15,554 bases of DNA from the NCBI GenBank assembly GCA_900555435.1, contig USLH01000052.1:1-15554 (forward strand). The letters run 5' to 3'. Shown here one piece after another: positions 14,711 through 15,554 of this stretch. Position 1 is the stretch's first letter. Every line of letters starts with the position of its first letter. The stretch comes from an uncultured Oscillospiraceae bacterium (GTDB lineage Bacteria; Bacillota; Clostridia; Oscillospirales; Ruminococcaceae). Under the pieces are notes generated by a model. The model had not been told where the DNA came from. It saw only the letters and a list, made by a program, of their open reading frames with translations, and made no database searches. The position numbers and the translations under genes were made by a program.

Positions 14711-14784
14711 TTTGTAACAAACCGAAGCGGGAAATCTGTTACTATTTGTAATAGAAGCTGTAACTATTTGTTACCATTTACAAA
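14711..14784. promoter_or_regulatory. Candidate operator cluster upstream of the CdaR-type gene
   Basis: Two 16-bp direct repeats, CTGTTACTATTTGTAA (14737-14752) and CTGTAACTATTTGTTA (14758-14773), match at 14 of 16 positions and are offset by exactly 21 bp, about two helical turns. Nearby are TTTGTAACAAA (14711-14721), which is palindromic, and TTTACAAA (14777-14784). The cluster lies between the divergent rimP and regulator promoters. A protein binding site is inferred; the regulator itself is the first candidate. Confidence 0.55.
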
Positions 14785-14819
14785 GAGCAGAAAAAATTCC
14801 GAAAAAACGCCGGTTTTTC

Positions 14820-14848
14820 TTGCTTTTTTTCGGAAAATGCGCTAGAAT
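14820..14848 (+). promoter_or_regulatory. Probable promoter of the CdaR-type regulator gene
   Basis: TTGCTT (14820-14825) and TAGAAT (14843-14848) are separated by 17 bases on the plus strand. This would give a leader of about 90 nt. The leader (14856-14944) shows only a short CGGC/GCCG hairpin near 14885-14894 and no recognised riboswitch. Confidence 0.65.
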
Positions 14849-14944
14849 AAAAAATGTATACTTAGGGTCGTTGCGGGCTTTTTTCGGCGTGCCGCCCCAT
14901 GATACCCGAAAACCATATCATACTTGAATAAAGGGGTAGATATT

Positions 14945-15554
14945 ATGTCCAATCGTCTTTTCCAGGGCGTTGTCCATCAGATGCGGGACACCATCGACCG
15001 TGTGATCGGCGTGATCGATGAAACGGCGTCCATCATCGCCTGCAGCGATCTGTCGAAGATCGGGACCAACAGTGACTACTATGCGGCGGATTTTGGCGAC
15101 TCCCACGATGTTTTCGTCCGGGACGGCTACACCTACAAACCCTTCGGGCCCCACATCAAGGCGGATTACGCCGTTTTCGTGGAAGGCACCGACGAGATGG
15201 CTGCCCGCTACGCTTCCATTCTCGCCATCTCCCTTTCCAGCATCAAGCAGTACTACGATGAAAAGTACGACCGCAACAACTTCATTAAAAGCGTTGTGCT
15301 GGACAACATCCTGCCCGGCGACATTTACATTAAAGCCAGAGAGCTGCATTTCAACATCGACGTGAACCGGGTGGCGCTGCTGATCCGGGTGGTCTCCACC
15401 AACGATGTTTCTGCTTACGAGGTCATCCAGAACCTATTCCCGGACAAGCAGAAGGACTTCGTCTTCAATATCAGTGAGACTGACATCGTCCTGATTAAGG
15501 AGATCAAGGCCGGCATCGAATCGAAGGATCTGGAGAAGCTGGCCAGATCCATCG
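14945..15554 (+). CDS. CdaR/PucR-type transcriptional regulator, N-terminal part (runs off window)
   Basis: The 203 visible residues begin MSNRLFQGVVHQMRDTIDRV, then IGVIDETASIIACSDLSKIG, which fits the sugar-diacid recognition domain of CdaR-like regulators (about 1-120). From about 135 a second region (VNRVALLIRVVSTNDVSAYE, then FVFNISETDIVLIKE) resembles the GGDEF-like middle domain of PucR/CdaR proteins. The C-terminal helix-turn-helix expected in a ~360-residue member lies beyond the window. AAAGGGG about 9 bases before the ATG serves as ribosome binding site. It is divergent from rimP. Its ligand and targets cannot be told from the sequence; general assignment is moderately secure. Confidence 0.75.
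   Translation, partial: MSNRLFQGVVHQMRDTIDRVIGVIDETASIIACSDLSKIGTNSDYYAADFGDSHDVFVRDGYTYKPFGPHIKADYAVFVEGTDEMAARYASILAISLSSIKQYYDEKYDRNNFIKSVVLDNILPGDIYIKARELHFNIDVNRVALLIRVVSTNDVSAYEVIQNLFPDKQKDFVFNISETDIVLIKEIKAGIESKDLEKLARSI

Noticed and set aside
14918..15365. Open frames opposite and out of frame with the CdaR-type gene
   Set aside because: The plus-strand frame starting at 14945 has a ribosome binding site, family-like sequence and runs to the window end; the others are its shadows.

Overview
The window looks like chromosome of a GC-rich Firmicute, most likely class Clostridia. The evidence is a T-box leader on pheST, the order rimP-nusA-ylxR-ylxQ-infB-rbfA-nrnA-truB-ribF, an IreB-family gene, the N-terminus of a protein I recall as widespread in Clostridia, and AGGAGG-type ribosome binding sites. 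Nearly everything from 456 to 14516 is on the minus strand. I made no database search; all assignments are from motifs, length and gene order.

Layout from left to right. 1-322: a YccF-type small membrane protein (+) closed by a strong terminator. 376-561 (+): the first ~32 codons of a conserved clostridial gene, cut off where a large serine recombinase gene (456-1892, -) begins. This is an integration scar with the recombinase at the junction. 1945-1972: terminator shared by ireB and the pheST operon. 1984-2229: ireB with its own consensus promoter. 2312-5792: pheT and pheS, preceded by a phenylalanine T-box leader (5815-6067) and a consensus promoter. pheT is broken: an AT-richer ~83-nt segment that does not look like PheT sits between its two halves and shifts the frame. 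6110-6150: terminator of the next operon. 6268-14516: rimP to ribF, one tightly packed operon for transcription elongation, translation initiation, ribosome maturation, RNA turnover, tRNA pseudouridylation and flavin cofactor synthesis. It has a promoter almost identical to that of pheST. 14517-14944: a divergent regulatory region with two 16-bp direct repeats 21 bp apart. 14945-end: a CdaR/PucR-type regulator (+) that runs off the window.

Two places deserve attention. First, the pheT break: the gene is essential, so it is an assembly error, a recent lesion covered by another copy, or a truly split subunit. Second, the lone serine recombinase inside a truncated conserved gene, whose missing part is not found in this window. 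The rest is conventional housekeeping DNA, and I saw no convincing new defence or mobile system beyond the recombinase scar.
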